NCBI RefSeq assembly: GCF_027886475.1
Contig: NZ_CP115670.1
Coordinates: 186,001 to 250,000, forward strand
Length of the DNA: 64,000 nucleotides
Reading direction: 5' to 3'
From: Corynebacterium sp. SCR221107
Lineage (GTDB): Bacteria > Actinomycetota > Actinomycetes > Mycobacteriales > Mycobacteriaceae
Shown: one piece after another, positions 7,555-16,470 of the stretch
Layout: the number at the start of each line of letters is the position of its first letter
How positions within the stretch are numbered: position 1 is the first letter of the stretch
The notes under the pieces: model-generated
What the model was told of the DNA's origin: nothing
Seen by the model: only the letters and a program-made list of their open reading frames with translations
Database searches by the model: none
Made by a program: the position numbers and the translations under genes

Positions 7555-8039
7555 GGTGCCGGGGAAGTGTAAAGACGGGATCGTAACGACGGATTGTAAA
7601 GGCTGATTCTTTGGGCTTTGGCGCAGGCTTTGGTGCGTTCACTGCGCATCAGGCTGTGTGCTAGGCGCTTTTTCGACGGCCCCCGCAACTGGCATGAACT
7701 ACTCGCTGTGGCCTGGATGTATCTCCTTGGGCTTAAGCGAGATGCCGGTGTGGGGGTCTTCTTGTGTCTGGGGGCCTTCTTGCGTCTTCAGTGTGGAATG
7801 AAAATTCGCATGAGTGTGCTTGAAGGGTGGGTGATATATGCGGTTTTCATGGTGAAATGGGGAATTTTCCCGTGATTGTGCCCAAATCCTTGCGCCAGAA
7901 CGTGACCTAGGCTACATTTTCACATACGAACCGTAATTCGTATGCGGCCGCGCTTTAAGTGCGGCAGGCGGCGTCGTGAAGCAAAACCCACAAACCACAA
8001 GCCGCCGACAGCTACTCGATAAAGGCAAAAGGAGCCCCC
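7555..8039. other. Gene-free stretch holding the fadA promoter
   Basis: No convincing gene is seen in these 485 bases. The right part holds a promoter-like pair (TTGCGC at 7890-7895, 17 bases, TACATT at 7913-7918), an operator palindrome at 7923-7944, and AAAGGAG ahead of fadA. The left part shows nothing I can name. Confidence 0.6.
7923..7944. promoter_or_regulatory. TetR-type operator, site 1 (fadA)
   Basis: CATACGAA-N6-TTCGTATG is a perfect palindrome. It starts 5 bases after the inferred -10, so a bound repressor would cover the transcription start. Confidence 0.75.
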
Positions 8040-9215
8040 ATGACCGACATCTTCATCGCATCCGCCGCGCGCCTGCCGATCGGGCGCTTCGGAGGAAGCC
8101 TCGCCAAGTTGCCCCCGCGCAAGCTGGGCACCCTCGCAGCCACCGAGGCCATCGCCCGCGCTGGTGTTGAGGCCGAGTCCATCGGCACCGCCGTCACCGG
8201 CAGCGTCGTCTCCACCGTGCCGGAGGACAAGTACATCGCGCGCACCATCGCCCTGGACTCCGGGCTGCCGTTTTCTTCCACCGCGCTGACCGTCAACCGC
8301 CTGTGCGGCTCCGGTCTGCAGGCGCTGGTGTCTGCAGCACAGGTGCTGCGCGACGGGGACTCCGACCTCGCACTGGTAAGCGGCGTGGAAAACATGTCCC
8401 AGGCGCCGTATTCCGTACAAAACGCCCGCTTCGGCCAGCGCATGGGCGACGGCGTCATGTATGACTGGCTCACCGGGGCGCTGACCTGCCCCATGCACAA
8501 GGTGCACATGGGTGTGACCGCCGAAACCGTCGCGCAGCGCTACGGCATCAGCCGCGAGCGCCAGGACGAGTTCTCCGCGCTGAGCCAGGCGCGCGCCATC
8601 GAGGCCATCGAGCAGGGCCGTTTCGACGAGCAGATTGTGCCGGTGACCCTCAGCTCCCGCGGCAAGGAGATCATCTTCGACCGCGATGAGCATCCGCGCG
8701 CCACCAGCGCCCAGGAGCTGGCAGGCCTGCGCCCGGTGTTTTCCAAGGACGGCACCGTCACCGCCGGCAATTCCTCCGGTCTCAACGACTCCGCGGGGGC
8801 CATCGTTTTGGCCACCGAGGCCACCGTCAATGCCCGCGACCTCAAGCCGCTGGCGCGCGTGGTCAGCTGGGGCATCGCCGGTGTGGACCCGGCAGTCATG
8901 GGCCTAGGCCCCATCGAGGCGGTCCCGCTTGCGCTGAAGAAGGCCGGTCTGAAGCTCGAGGACATCGACCTCATCGAGTCCAACGAGGCATTCGCCGCCC
9001 AGGCTTTGGCCGTGCAAGACGTCCTCGGTTTCGACCCGGATAAGACCAACGTTGACGGCGGAGCCATCGCGCTCGGCCACCCCATCGGCGCCACCGGCGT
9101 CATCATCGCCACCAAGCTCGTGCACCGCCTGCGCGCAAACGGCGGCCGCTACGGCCTGGCCACCATGTGCATCGGAGGCGGACAGGGCATCGCAGTAATC
9201 GTGGAGGCTTGCTAA
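8040..9215 (+). CDS. fadA: Acetyl-CoA acyltransferase (thiolase)
   Basis: A 391-residue thiolase with all three active-site signatures: VNRLCGSGLQALVSAAQ with the acyl-accepting cysteine near residue 87, GGAIALGHPIGATG with the catalytic histidine, and CIGGGQGIA with the second cysteine near the C-terminus. It cleaves 3-ketoacyl-CoA to acyl-CoA plus acetyl-CoA (or runs in reverse). The start ATG 8040 follows AAAGGAG. The fadN-like gene begins 2 bases after its stop, so the two form an operon under operator site 1. The pairing of a thiolase with a HAD-ECH fusion matches the Bacillus FadN-FadA arrangement, which favours beta-oxidation. An acetoacetyl-CoA thiolase role is the alternative. Confidence 0.92.
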   Translation: MTDIFIASAARLPIGRFGGSLAKLPPRKLGTLAATEAIARAGVEAESIGTAVTGSVVSTVPEDKYIARTIALDSGLPFSSTALTVNRLCGSGLQALVSAAQVLRDGDSDLALVSGVENMSQAPYSVQNARFGQRMGDGVMYDWLTGALTCPMHKVHMGVTAETVAQRYGISRERQDEFSALSQARAIEAIEQGRFDEQIVPVTLSSRGKEIIFDRDEHPRATSAQELAGLRPVFSKDGTVTAGNSSGLNDSAGAIVLATEATVNARDLKPLARVVSWGIAGVDPAVMGLGPIEAVPLALKKAGLKLEDIDLIESNEAFAAQALAVQDVLGFDPDKTNVDGGAIALGHPIGATGVIIATKLVHRLRANGGRYGLATMCIGGGQGIAVIVEAC

Positions 9216-9217
9216 CA

Positions 9218-11503
9218 ATGACGAACCAGACCATTAACCCCATCCAGCGCGCCGCCGTTATCGGCGCAGGCTCCATGGGCGCTGGCATCGCCGCGCACAT
9301 GGCCAACGCGGGCATTGACGTGCTGCTATTGGACATGCCAGCCGAAGGTGCCACCCACGCTGAGCGCAGCGCCCGGGCCCAGGCGGGCATCGACACCCAG
9401 CTCAAGCGCCGCGGATTCATGCGCCCGGAGTTTGCCTCCCGCGTGAGCGCCGGCAACACCGAGGATGACCTCGACAAGCTCGCCGAGGTGGACTGGGTGG
9501 TCGAGGCCATCTTCGAAAACCTCGACGCCAAGCGCGACCTGTATGCCCGCATCGAGCCGCACCTGAAGCCCGAGGCCTTGGTGACCTCCAATACCTCCAC
9601 CATCCCGCTCGAACAGCTCGTCGGTGGCATGCCCGCCTCGCGCCGCGAGCGTTTCGCCATCGTGCACTTCTTCAACCCGCCGCGCGTCATGCGCCTGGTG
9701 GAGCTGGTGCGCGGCCCGGAGACCAGCGAGGATGCGGTGGCAACGCTGCGGCGTGCCATCGAGCGGCAGCTGGGCAAGGTCGCACTCGATTGCCGTGATA
9801 CCCCAGGCTTTATCGCCAACCGCATCGGTAACCTCTGGATGGCCGCAGGAGCGCGCATTGCCATCGATAGCGGCCTGGCACCGGAAGTCGCCGACGCCTG
9901 CTTCGGCCGACAGTTCGGCATCCCGCGCACCGGCATCTTCGGCCTCTTTGACTACGTGGGTCTGCAGCTGGTCCCGCCGATCTGGGGCAGCCTGACCACC
10001 GCCTTGCCCGAGACGGACGCTTACCACCGTTATCCGATCCTCGACGATCCGATGTTTGCCGGCCTACTCGAGCGCGGCCTGACCGGACGCACCGGCCCCT
10101 CCGGTATCTACCGCGGGCGCGACGAGGTCATCGCCTCGACCACCGGCGAAAGCTTCGAGTATCGCCCGCGCGTGGCTATCACCGACCCCGCCGCGGGCGC
10201 AAAGACCGCGCTGCAGGTCATGGAGACCGACAGCGACGGTGGCCGTTTCGCCAAGGCAACCTTGCTTGCCACCCTGCGTTACTGCCTGGATACCGCCCCG
10301 GAGATCTGCGAGACCGTGGATGCCATCGACGCCGCCATGGAACTCGGCTATGCCTGGAAGCGTGGCCCGTTTAAGCTTGCCGACGCCATCGGCCTGCCGT
10401 GGTTGCGCGAGCAGTTCGCCGCCGACGAGCAGGGCGTCCCGCCGCTTCTCGACGCCGCCATCGCCGCAGGCGGGTTCTACCCCGCGCCCGGAAAGGTCCT
10501 GCGCTCCGACGGCACCGTGGGCAACGTGCCCGAGCGGGAGGGCGTGGTCACCGTCGCCGAGATTGTCGCCTCCCCGGGGGCGCGCGTGGTCGCCGAAAAC
10601 GAGGCTGCCCGCGTGCACCTTCTCGATAACGGCGTGGGCATCTTCGAGCTGATCACCACCCTAAACTGCCTGAGCGTCTCGGCGCTGGAGATGCTCGACC
10701 GCGTGGCACAAGAGGGCGCGGACTGGGGCGTGCGCGCCCTCGTGGTAGCCAATGACGAGGGGCGTGCGTTTAGCGCCGGTGCGGATCTCAACCGTCTGGC
10801 CGCCACCGCCGAGGCCAACGATCCGGTCGAAGTAGAGAAGTTCATCCGTGCCGGTTCCGAGCGCCTGCGCGCGCTGCGCAAGGCCCCATTCCCGGTGGTT
10901 GGCGCCGTCCGCGGCGTGGCCCTCGGCGGAGGCGCGGAGCTGCTCATGGCCTGCGACCGCACCGTCATCCACGCTGAGACCCGCATCGGCTTCCCGGAGC
11001 GCAACGTGGGCCTGTACCCGACCTGGTGCGGCATGGTGCGCACGCTCGAGCGCCTGGTTGCCCACGGCGTGGACAACCCTGTGGCCACCGCCTTCGGGCT
11101 GATCGCGGGCGCCGGTCAGCACTTGCCCTTCGACCTCGAAGCCCTGGGCGTGCTCGGTGAGCAAGACAGCATCGTCCAAAGCTTCGATCACGTTGTAGGC
11201 GATGCGGTGGCGCTGGCTGCCACGCTCATCGACGGCTACGTCGCCCCGGCCGATGTCACCCTGCCCACCTGGACCAGTGACACCCCGCTGATAGAGACGA
11301 TCGACTCCACGGATTTGACCGACAACGACATGGTCATCGTCAACGCCATCGCCAAGGTCTACACCGTCCCCGGGCAGGCGACCGTGGACTCCGAGACCCT
11401 TGCCGATCGCGAGATCGAGTTCTGCGTGCCGCTGCTATCGCTGCCCGCCAACCAGGCGCGCGCCCGCAGCATGGCTGATACCCGCAAGCCATTGCGCAAC
11501 TAG
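9218..11503 (+). CDS. fadN: 3-hydroxyacyl-CoA dehydrogenase / enoyl-CoA hydratase fusion (FadN-like)
   Basis: A 761-residue bifunctional beta-oxidation enzyme. Residues 10-190 form the NAD-binding half (AAVIGAGSMGAGIAAHMANA, then NTSTIPLEQL and HFFNPPRVMRLVELV), and two C-terminal HAD domains extend to about 430. Residues 480-700 form the crotonase domain (AFSAGADLNRL and VRGVALGGGAELLMACDRTV supply the oxyanion hole). The order HAD then ECH is that of Bacillus FadN, the reverse of E. coli FadB. The start is ATG 9218, two bases after the thiolase stop. It hydrates enoyl-CoA and oxidises the hydroxyacyl-CoA, feeding the adjacent thiolase. A terminator follows at 11533. Confidence 0.92.
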   Translation: MTNQTINPIQRAAVIGAGSMGAGIAAHMANAGIDVLLLDMPAEGATHAERSARAQAGIDTQLKRRGFMRPEFASRVSAGNTEDDLDKLAEVDWVVEAIFENLDAKRDLYARIEPHLKPEALVTSNTSTIPLEQLVGGMPASRRERFAIVHFFNPPRVMRLVELVRGPETSEDAVATLRRAIERQLGKVALDCRDTPGFIANRIGNLWMAAGARIAIDSGLAPEVADACFGRQFGIPRTGIFGLFDYVGLQLVPPIWGSLTTALPETDAYHRYPILDDPMFAGLLERGLTGRTGPSGIYRGRDEVIASTTGESFEYRPRVAITDPAAGAKTALQVMETDSDGGRFAKATLLATLRYCLDTAPEICETVDAIDAAMELGYAWKRGPFKLADAIGLPWLREQFAADEQGVPPLLDAAIAAGGFYPAPGKVLRSDGTVGNVPEREGVVTVAEIVASPGARVVAENEAARVHLLDNGVGIFELITTLNCLSVSALEMLDRVAQEGADWGVRALVVANDEGRAFSAGADLNRLAATAEANDPVEVEKFIRAGSERLRALRKAPFPVVGAVRGVALGGGAELLMACDRTVIHAETRIGFPERNVGLYPTWCGMVRTLERLVAHGVDNPVATAFGLIAGAGQHLPFDLEALGVLGEQDSIVQSFDHVVGDAVALAATLIDGYVAPADVTLPTWTSDTPLIETIDSTDLTDNDMVIVNAIAKVYTVPGQATVDSETLADREIEFCVPLLSLPANQARARSMADTRKPLRN

Positions 11504-11532
11504 GGCTTGAGCTGGGTTCTACCCGGCAGAGG

Positions 11533-11568
11533 AAAAGGACCGGCACCTCCGTGCCGGTCCTTTTCGTC
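11533..11568 (+). terminator. Terminator after fadN
   Basis: AAAAGGACCGGCAC pairs perfectly with GTGCCGGTCCTTTT around a CTCC loop. It can also stop the minus-strand operon that ends at 11644. Confidence 0.9.
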
Positions 11569-11643
11569 TGTCCTTCGTCTTCGGTGCCTTCGATGGCCCC
11601 GCAGGCACCCGCCTTTGCGTAGCCGCCGGGAAACGCTCAGGGA

Positions 11644-12042
11644 TTAGTTCTGCTGGCTGGCCCACTCAATAAGCTCGCTGATCTCCTGCTTGGCCAGCGG
11701 TGTCAGCGCCTTATTGTCGCGCAGCATCTCCTCGCCGCGCAGTTGGATGAACTGGAGATAGTCCTTGTTGCGTTCCTTCTTAAACATCTGCTTGGAGGCA
11801 CGCATCTGGCTGAGATCGGTGGTGACCTGGCGCAGGATGACCCACCTGCCCCACATGAGGATGATGGCGCAGGAAAGGACAACGATAGATGCCACGGGAG
11901 TCCAGTAGTAAAAGGCCCCAGCGAGCACCATGAGCGCGGTGACCGGGATGCCAACTGAATAGACGTAGTCCTGGCGTTGCTTGTTCTCCGGGGCGAGGCT
12001 GCGTCGGCCGACCTCGATGAAGGTTTCTTTAAAGGTGGTCAT
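11644..12042 (-). CDS. Small two-span membrane protein at the end of the man PTS operon
   Basis: The 132-residue product begins MTTFKETFIEVGRRSLAPEN; the start is ATG 12042, which overlaps the stop of the HAD gene by 4 bases. Two hydrophobic spans (YSVGIPVTALMVLAGAFYYW, ASIVVLSCAIILMWGRWVIL) are followed by a charged helical tail of about 60 residues. I do not recognise the family. Translational coupling to the HAD phosphatase and position at the end of the manX-Y-Z operon suggest a role with sugar uptake, but nothing in the sequence shows what it does. Confidence 0.65.
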   Translation of the reverse strand: MTTFKETFIEVGRRSLAPENKQRQDYVYSVGIPVTALMVLAGAFYYWTPVASIVVLSCAIILMWGRWVILRQVTTDLSQMRASKQMFKKERNKDYLQFIQLRGEEMLRDNKALTPLAKQEISELIEWASQQN

Positions 12043-12830
12043 GATTGTAGGGCCTTCCTGATGAATTCGGCGGCGGTAGGGGTGACCTGCTCGGTCGCAG
12101 CTTTGACCTCGGCAGGAGAGTAAGGGAAACAGATGGCGTGATCCGCCCAGTGGTGCATGTCCAAGTCGTTCCACGAATCACCGAGGGAGTAGGTCTCGAA
12201 GGTGGTTGCGTTGTCACCGCCAAGGTGGGGCAGCAGCCATTCCAGGCCGGTTGCCTTCGTGCAGTTGGGTGGAACGATGTCGAGGAAGTTCTGATTGCGG
12301 TGGCAATCGAGAACCTCTGGATAGGAGCCGAGGATCTGCTCGCGCAGGGCGTCGATCTTAGCGTCGGTCTCATCCAGCCAGAGCGGGATTCCGACGAAGG
12401 AGTGCTTCGGGATCTCTGAGAACTCGAGGGGCTCGAAGGTTTGGAGGATGCTCGTGCTCTTGCTCGGGTCGATGGTGCTCGAAAGCCGCAGGTCCGGGGT
12501 GTCTAAGGTGGTGGCAAAGACCGCGAGATTGTCGGTGTCGCGCAGCTGGTAGGCGATCTCGGATACCACCTCGTTGGGAAGGGTGTTGCTCATCATGACC
12601 TCGTAGTTGCTATCGGTGACTACGGCGCCCGTGTAGAGGACGTAGTAGTCGAACTCGAGGCCGGACTCCGCCAGCGCGTGCTTCGTGGCGGCGATCGACT
12701 TGCCGGTATTGCACACCGCGAGGTGGCCGGCTGCCTGCCATTCGCGGATGGCAGCAACCGCATCGGGATCAACCTTTCGCTCGAAAACAATGGTTCCGTC
12801 GAGGTCGATGCTGATGAGCTTGCGAGGCAT
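12039..12830 (-). CDS. HAD-superfamily sugar-phosphatase-like hydrolase (Cof type)
   Basis: A 263-residue HAD phosphatase with motif I SIDLDGTIV near the N-terminus (nucleophile aspartate), a Cof-type cap, and motif IV as LGDSWNDLDMHHWA near residue 210. Such enzymes dephosphorylate sugar phosphates. It lies 118 bases downstream of manZ in the same direction, so it probably acts on the phosphosugar delivered by that PTS or on a derivative. It overlaps the small membrane-protein gene by 4 bases. The substrate is unknown. Confidence 0.82.
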   Translation of the reverse strand: MPRKLISIDLDGTIVFERKVDPDAVAAIREWQAAGHLAVCNTGKSIAATKHALAESGLEFDYYVLYTGAVVTDSNYEVMMSNTLPNEVVSEIAYQLRDTDNLAVFATTLDTPDLRLSSTIDPSKSTSILQTFEPLEFSEIPKHSFVGIPLWLDETDAKIDALREQILGSYPEVLDCHRNQNFLDIVPPNCTKATGLEWLLPHLGGDNATTFETYSLGDSWNDLDMHHWADHAICFPYSPAEVKAATEQVTPTAAEFIRKALQS

Positions 12831-12948
12831 GTGCTTTCATCCTTCTGGCTGAGTGGGGTGCGAGGCTGTGACAGTACGGGCGCGCGCACAACCGGAGGGA
12901 CGAGAGGTCGCGGCGCGCGCCCAGCGCGGGCCCCTCGCAGACAGATCC

Positions 12949-13809
12949 CTATGGTGCCAAGATACCTGCCCAGTAGCCCAGGATGCCGATGGCGAACATG
13001 CCGAAGATGATCCAGATGGCGTTGACCTTCTTACGAAGCAGCCACATGCAGAGGAAGGTCAGCAGCAAGGCGGCCAGGCCAGGCAAAAGCGAATCGAGGA
13101 TGTCCTGGAGCGTGGTGACTACCTCTTGGCCTTCCTGGTCGGTGTAGGAGGAAATGACGGCCGGGAAGTTGATCGAGGTCCACTTCGATACCAGGGAACC
13201 CATGACGAACAAGCCCATGATGGAGGCGATCTGGGTCAGGCGCTGCAGGGTGTTGCCGCCTGCCTCGGAGACGATCTCGGTGCCCTTTTCGTAGCCGAAC
13301 TTGAAGCCGTACCAGCGGGTCGCCATGCGGATGATCATCAGTCCGAAGAAGAAGATGAGCGGGCCGAGGATGTTGCCCTTGAGCGCAAGGGAGGCGCCGA
13401 GTGCCGCGAGGACGGGTCGGGCAGTTCCCCAGAAGAGTGGGTCGCCCACGCCGGCAAGCGGACCCATGAGGCCGACCTTGACGTTGGTGATATCGGCCTC
13501 GCTGATGTCTTCGCCGGAGGCCTTGTTGCGCTCCATGGCGGCGGTGACTCCGAAGATGGAAGAGGAGATCCAGGGGTGGGTGTTGTAGAACTCCAGGTGG
13601 CGCGCGAGTGCGGCGGCCTGGTCTTCCTTCTTGGTATAGAAGCGCTTGATGGCGGGCATCATGGTCACGCACACGCCGATCGCCTGCATGCGCTCGAAGT
13701 TGAACGAGCCGAGCATGAAGGTGGAACGCAGGTAGGTGGAGACCATGTCGCGCTTGGTCAGTCCGGGCACCTTGTCAACTGGTGCGGGAGCGGTGTTGTG
13801 AGTGGTCAT
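12949..13809 (-). CDS. manZ: PTS mannose/fructose/sorbose family transporter subunit IID
   Basis: The product has 286 residues with the IID hallmarks: LTKRDMVSTYLRSTFMLGSF at the start, then RMQAIGVCVTMMPAIKRFY, and VGLMGPLAGVGDPLFWGT. The start is taken as ATG 13809, with GAAGG eight bases upstream; an ATG six codons earlier would place that ribosome site inside the gene. With IIC it forms the membrane channel of the mannose-family PTS, which couples uptake of a hexose, fructose or sorbose-type sugar to phosphorylation. It follows manY by 14 bases. Confidence 0.92.
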   Translation of the reverse strand: MTTHNTAPAPVDKVPGLTKRDMVSTYLRSTFMLGSFNFERMQAIGVCVTMMPAIKRFYTKKEDQAAALARHLEFYNTHPWISSSIFGVTAAMERNKASGEDISEADITNVKVGLMGPLAGVGDPLFWGTARPVLAALGASLALKGNILGPLIFFFGLMIIRMATRWYGFKFGYEKGTEIVSEAGGNTLQRLTQIASIMGLFVMGSLVSKWTSINFPAVISSYTDQEGQEVVTTLQDILDSLLPGLAALLLTFLCMWLLRKKVNAIWIIFGMFAIGILGYWAGILAP

Positions 13810-13823
13810 TGCATTGCCTTCTT

Positions 13824-14630
13824 TCACTCAAGTTCGTTGTCGTAGTTCGGGCCGACCTTGGCGAGGCGGGCGCCTGCCGGAGCTTGAATGCTGTCGTGGA
13901 ACCGGGGGTTGAGCTGGACGTAGATGATGGCGAGGCAGGCACCGAGGATGCCCAAGCCAACGAGGTTGAAGTCAGGGACGAAGGTAGCCAGGACGAAGCC
14001 GAGGAAGAAGAATGGCATCAGGGCGCGGGCCTTCATCATGTTGATAACCATGGCGTAACCGACGACGACGATGAATCCGCCGGCGACCTGCAGGCCCGAG
14101 GAGATGACATCGGGGATGCTGTTGAGCCAGTTTTCAACGAGGTCGGTTCCCGCCGCCGCGGCCACGACCGCGGTGGGGATGGCTACGCGCAAGCCTTGGA
14201 GCAACAGCGCACTAAAGTGCATGAACTCGATGCCCCGGAAGTTGGCGTCCTTGGCGAACTTATCTGCTTGGTGTTGGAAGAAGACGGCGATCGTGCGCAC
14301 GAAGATGGTGAGCACCTGCCCGGCGGCGGCCAGCGGAATGGCGATTGCGGTACCAGTGTTGATGGGCTGATCGCCGACGATGACGACGACCGCGGCGACG
14401 GTGGAGGCCAGCGCCGCGTCTGGCGCCATGGCGGCGCCGACGTTCATCCATCCGAGCGCGATAAGCTCGAGGGTTCCGCCCAGGATGACGCCGGTCTTCC
14501 AATCTCCCAAAGCGATGCCCATGAGGGTACAGGCCACCAGGGGGCGGTGGAATTGGCGTTCATCGAGCACTGAGGCCATGCCGGCTACGAGTGCGATGAG
14601 GATGACGAGAATGAGTTGGATGGCGCTCAT
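13824..14630 (-). CDS. manY: PTS mannose/fructose/sorbose family transporter subunit IIC
   Basis: A 268-residue polytopic membrane protein with the IIC pattern: DERQFHRPLVACTLMGIALG, WMNVGAAMAPDAALAS and GDQPINTGTAIAIPLAAAGQ. It is the sugar-translocating subunit and pairs with IID. Its start overlaps the manX stop by 4 bases, so the two are coupled. The sugar specificity cannot be read from the sequence. Confidence 0.92.
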   Translation of the reverse strand: MSAIQLILVILIALVAGMASVLDERQFHRPLVACTLMGIALGDWKTGVILGGTLELIALGWMNVGAAMAPDAALASTVAAVVVIVGDQPINTGTAIAIPLAAAGQVLTIFVRTIAVFFQHQADKFAKDANFRGIEFMHFSALLLQGLRVAIPTAVVAAAAGTDLVENWLNSIPDVISSGLQVAGGFIVVVGYAMVINMMKARALMPFFFLGFVLATFVPDFNLVGLGILGACLAIIYVQLNPRFHDSIQAPAGARLAKVGPNYDNELE

Positions 14631-15646
14631 TTCACGAGTCCCTTCTCCTTGAGCTTGCTCATCATGTCTGTCCGGGAGCTGTTCGGGACCTGTTGCAAGG
14701 TCATCTTCACGCCCAGATCATTAATTGCTTTGTAGGCAGCGACGTGCTCGTCGTTGACGGAAACCGCCTCCGTGATCAGCGTCATGCCGGTTTTATAGGT
14801 GACTCCGCCGACGTTGACCTCGTCGACCTTGATGCCTGCCTGCAGCAGCTTTAAGGCATCCATGGGGCTTTCCACCACAATCATGGTGCGCATTCCCTGG
14901 TAGTCGGGGTTGAAGTACACGCGGATTGTCTTGTCCACGGTGAGGACGTTGGTCCGTGCGGACGCGGGGCCGACCTGAAGCAGGAGCGTCTTGCGAAGGT
15001 GGTCGTGGGCCGCGTCGTCGCAGGCCGCGATGAGAGTGTCAGGTGCGACATTGTTGACCCACGATCCTGCGACCTGGCCGTGAATGAGGCGGGAATCGAT
15101 GCGCAGGAAAGCCACGTTCATGTGGACGTTCGGATCGCGCGGGAAATTCGGATCAATCTCAGCGCTTGCCGTACCTGCAGCGCTGGCAGTGCCGTCGGCG
15201 TCATTCGTTGCGGAGGGCTGCTCCGCCTTCGGCTTGCTTGCCGACGCCTTCGGTGCCTGACCTTGCTTGAAGGAGCGAACGCTTGCGCTGCCCGCCTTGA
15301 GCGCGCGCTTGACGATTTTCTCGACCGTCGCGTTGGGGCGCTTCGAAGCTTCGAAGACATCCATGAGCATAGGGATGTTAACGCCGGAAATGACGTCGGC
15401 ATTGTCGCGTTCTGCAACAAAGCGGGCACCAGCGTTATAAGGGCTTCCACCAAAAAGATCCACGAGGATGAGAACTTCCTCCGCTTGGCCTGCAGCCTTT
15501 TCATAGGCTTCTAGCAGGTCGTCGGGACCCTGACCTGGGAGAAAGGTCACGGTATGAACGTTTTCGACCTCGCCGTGGATCATGATGGCAGAATCCAGCA
15601 GCGCCGGGGCAGATTCCCCATGTGCCGCGATAATTATTGAGACCAT
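14627..15646 (-). CDS. manX: PTS mannose/fructose/sorbose family subunit IIAB
   Basis: The 339-residue fused IIA-IIB protein has MVSIIIAAHGES at the N-terminus (phospho-accepting His9) and LVDLFGGSPYNAG in the IIA fold. An Ala/Ser/Lys/Pro linker (about 130-172) follows, then the IIB domain with FLRIDSRLIHGQVAGSW, whose histidine takes the phosphate. It passes phosphate from HPr to the incoming sugar in the cytoplasm. It is the first gene of manX-manY-manZ-HAD-small membrane protein. A CAAACGTTTG palindrome 68-77 bases upstream of the start resembles a LacI-family or catabolite operator. Confidence 0.93.
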   Translation of the reverse strand: MVSIIIAAHGESAPALLDSAIMIHGEVENVHTVTFLPGQGPDDLLEAYEKAAGQAEEVLILVDLFGGSPYNAGARFVAERDNADVISGVNIPMLMDVFEASKRPNATVEKIVKRALKAGSASVRSFKQGQAPKASASKPKAEQPSATNDADGTASAAGTASAEIDPNFPRDPNVHMNVAFLRIDSRLIHGQVAGSWVNNVAPDTLIAACDDAAHDHLRKTLLLQVGPASARTNVLTVDKTIRVYFNPDYQGMRTMIVVESPMDALKLLQAGIKVDEVNVGGVTYKTGMTLITEAVSVNDEHVAAYKAINDLGVKMTLQQVPNSSRTDMMSKLKEKGLVK

Positions 15647-16470
15647 CTGTTTCTCCGTACTAGCGGTGAACTAACTTTCTGAAGATCAGCCCAAGGCCCT
15701 CAATAGTGTTGTGCAAACGTTTGAATGCCCTGCGCGTGAGGCTCATGCTATGCCCGTTTTGTGGGGTTGCGCAATCGGCTGTGACCTAGGAAATACACAA
15801 GATTGCTTGAATAAGGTACGGCTGGGAAGATGTCGATAATGGGCGATTTACAGCTGATACATGTTCGTATTCGTTTCTAAAAGACAAAAAGAATGACCCC
15901 TAATGAGGGTATTTTAGACTGTCTCAAAAACCACAAATGTGGATGTGGAAACACTTACCAGTCCCATGAAAGGGGGTGTTAAATTTCCGAACGGAAGTGG
16001 GAATGTGGCAAAAGTATGAAAAATGGCACACCGCTGAGGGGCGAAAAAGGGCGCGCCCGAGGCTGGTGGGGGCCGGGATTTCTGCGCTTGTGGGTGCCTC
16101 GTCGATTGGGTAAGAGGGCTCAGAATGAGGCCTTTGTGGTGTCGCCAACGTCGCTTGCCGTCTTCGTTGTGTCAAGGCTGGTGGGCCTGGCGCAAGCTTG
16201 AGTCACCATTGAGTCGGCGACGGGTTCTGGCGCCGTCGGCCGTTGACGTTTCGGATGAGAGAATACGGCTGAAATCGACGAATCGACCTCAGGCGAGGGG
16301 GAGATAACGGCCGACAGTGCAGGCAAGGTGATGGTGGGGCAAGTGGTCGGTGCGCTGGGAAAGGTGGCGGTCGGCGGCAGCCAAGGCTGTAGATAGGGCA
16401 AGGCGTGGTGCCTGCCCGAAGGTAGGTGGCGGCTTGGGCGCAGACGCGCTCATGACGGTGATTGTTCGTG
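15647..16470. other. Gene-free stretch upstream of the man PTS operon
   Basis: These 824 bases lie between manX and a GNAT gene. The left 280 bases are AT-rich and hold the PTS promoter and a LacI-type palindrome. The right part is GC-rich and has only weak, unsupported reading frames. I see no RNA gene or repeat I can name there. Confidence 0.5.
15714..15723. promoter_or_regulatory. LacI-type operator half-sites upstream of manX
   Basis: CAAACGTTTG, in the context TGCAAACGTTTGAA, has the central CG typical of LacI/GalR-family operators. No LacI gene is in the window. Confidence 0.5.

Noticed and set aside
7618-7875. Plus-strand 85-codon frame between TetR copy 1 and fadA
   Set aside because: No ribosome site, mixed composition, and it overlaps the promoter region.
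12853-14573. Two long plus-strand frames opposite manZ and manY
   Set aside because: Their sequence is rich in charged, repetitive residues and is antisense to clear PTS genes.
16120-16401. Minus-strand frame in the gap before manX
   Set aside because: Pro/Thr/Ser-rich with no start signal or family; likely chance.
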